A DNA stretch of 6,784 nucleotides, taken from positions 1-6,784 of the forward strand of contig DASSKO010000086.1 in NCBI GenBank assembly GCA_035690425.1, read 5' to 3'. Below, in pieces: positions 6,337 through 6,784 of this stretch. The translations under genes and the position numbers were made by a program. The notes under the pieces are model-generated. The model had not been told where the DNA came from. It saw only the letters and a list, made by a program, of their open reading frames with translations, and did no database searches. This DNA comes from DASSKO01 sp035690425. GTDB taxonomy: Bacteria > Actinomycetota > Actinomycetes > Propionibacteriales > Nocardioidaceae. Every line of letters begins with the position of its first letter. The stretch's first letter is position 1.

Positions 6337-6385
6337 GTCGGGGACCACCGCGAGACCCGTCGATCGCAGGGCGACCGTCCCCGAC
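6337..6385 (+). terminator. Inverted repeat after the sigma gene, possible terminator
   Basis: GTCGGGGAC (6337-6345) and GTCCCCGAC (6377-6385) are perfect 9-bp complements beginning 12 bases after the sigma stop. The 31-base spacer holds a smaller CCC/GGG pairing. The long loop and lack of a T-run make it a weaker terminator model, but the position is right. Confidence 0.4.
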
Positions 6386-6477
6386 GAAGCGGTGATTCCA
6401 TCTTTGACACCCACGGGCGATGCACCTCGGCGGCGTCCCCGGTGCTGACAACATTGAAGCCCGCCCTCATCGCGGCT
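6386..6477. other. Unassigned intergenic stretch
   Basis: No gene is recognised here. The minus strand can be read as a short stretch with normal-looking composition (RAGFNVVSTGDAAEVHRPW), but it has no start, no binding site and no family match that I know. The left boundary of the second IS110-type element may lie in or just after this stretch. Confidence 0.3.
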
Positions 6478-6707
6478 ACTAGACACTTCCCGTAGGGCCG
6501 GTGTCTGGCCAGACTCGGTCCAGGTGCCTGGTGGGAGCGCTCTCTTTGCGGCTGCCCACCGTGCTTGTGGGTGTGGCTCTCTATCGGTCTGCGTCCGACC
6601 GGGCGCCGTGACGGGGCGTGGCTCAAGAAGGGACTGCCCAGCTCGTAGTAGCGATGCCCACCTCGCCGTGCAGGTTGGAGACCGAGAACAATGGCGGGAG
6701 CAGGAGC
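6478..6707 (+). ncRNA. Structured non-coding leader of the second IS110 element, candidate bridge RNA region
   Basis: Four self-complementary elements lie in a row within 125 bases. AGACAC (6481-6486) pairs with GTGTCT (6501-6506), enclosing a CCC/GGG mini-stem. GTCTGGCCAGAC (6503-6514) is a perfect 12-bp palindrome. TGGTGGGAGC (6529-6538) pairs with GCTGCCCACCG (6551-6561) with one bulged base and a G-T end pair. CGGTC (6585-6589) pairs with GACCG (6597-6601) around seven bases. IS110-group elements encode their guide (bridge) RNA in the non-coding end immediately upstream of the recombinase, exactly where this lies. RNA ends and target/donor loops cannot be set by eye. Confidence 0.4.
6503..6514. 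repeat. Perfect 12-bp palindrome GTCTGGCCAGAC
   Basis: The sequence equals its own reverse complement and overlaps the right arm of the 6481-6506 hairpin, so the two structures exclude each other in RNA. It could be a protein-binding dyad or part of the insertion element end. Confidence 0.6.
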
Positions 6708-6784
6708 ATGGAGCACGTGCAGCAGGTCGTGATCGGGGTCGATCCCCACAAACTGTCGGCCACGATCGAGGTCGTCGACCACCA
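6708..6784 (+). CDS. IS110-family transposase, N-terminal end (runs off the window)
   Basis: Start is ATG at 6708, with GGGAG at 6696-6700 seven bases upstream. The 25 visible residues begin MEHVQQVVIGVDPHKLSATI and go on into EVVD at the edge. The V-x-G-V-D-P-H-K-x-x-x pattern is the classic opening of IS110-type recombinases, where the aspartate (Asp12) is the first acidic residue of the RuvC-like DEDD site. An ATG at 6691 is in another frame and is not used. The sequence differs clearly from the transposase at 1602 (GVDWARDD), so this is a different element, not a second copy. Whether the gene is intact cannot be known from this window. Confidence 0.82.
   Translation, partial: MEHVQQVVIGVDPHKLSATIEVVDH

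Noticed and set aside
6291..6782. 163-codon minus-strand frame at the right edge
   Set aside because: It overlaps the second transposase start and the sigma tail. One stretch near 6400-6480 looks protein-like, but I know no family for it.
1..6784. CRISPR arrays, tRNA or rRNA genes, prophage attachment sites
   Set aside because: No regularly spaced repeats, no cloverleaf with a TTCRA arm, and no rRNA-like sequence were seen.

Overview
This is a GC-rich window (about 70% G+C by eye) with G/C-ending codons, GTG starts and GGAG-type ribosome binding sites. Together with the protein families present, it points to an actinomycete chromosome or plasmid (Actinomycetota); no lower rank can be read from it. 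Almost every gene carries a visible lesion, so this looks like a decaying accessory region bounded by mobile DNA, or a sequence containing real or technical indels.

Layout. Positions 1 to about 660 (minus strand) hold the C-terminal part of a type I restriction endonuclease HsdR, broken by a frameshift near 294-306 and a stop codon at 259-261, and running off the left edge. A junction of about 30 bp leads into the last third of an APC-family amino acid permease on the plus strand (about 694-1158), which has lost its first eight or so membrane helices. Positions 1159-1601 contain no gene but many short inverted repeats, and lead into an IS110-family transposase (1602-2715). Its RuvC-like N-terminal domain and C-terminal Tnp domain both survive, but they are joined by a deletion that also shifts the frame. 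Positions 2716-3062 have no recognisable gene. Positions 3063-3263 (minus) are the first 67 codons of a DinB-like four-helix protein.

The most interesting part is 3484-6324, a divergent three-gene module. A cysteine-rich ECF/SigZ-like sigma factor (5662-6324, plus) faces a minus-strand pair: a DUF2703 thioredoxin-like protein rich in CxxC motifs (4952-5469), then a PCMH-type FAD-linked oxidoreductase (3484-4878). My inference is that the sigma factor controls the pair and that the module deals with thiol, metal or oxidant chemistry. The DUF2703 gene has a one-base deletion in a C run. The oxidoreductase appears to have lost, in frame, the conserved FW-x-LRGG-x-G segment of its FAD domain. As written, the module may therefore be non-functional while still showing its original architecture.

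At the right end (6325-6707) a terminator-like inverted repeat follows the sigma gene. Next comes a structured non-coding stretch directly upstream of a second, unrelated IS110-family transposase, whose first 25 codons (6708 onward) are in the window. By analogy with IS621-type elements, this leader is a good place to look for a bridge RNA.
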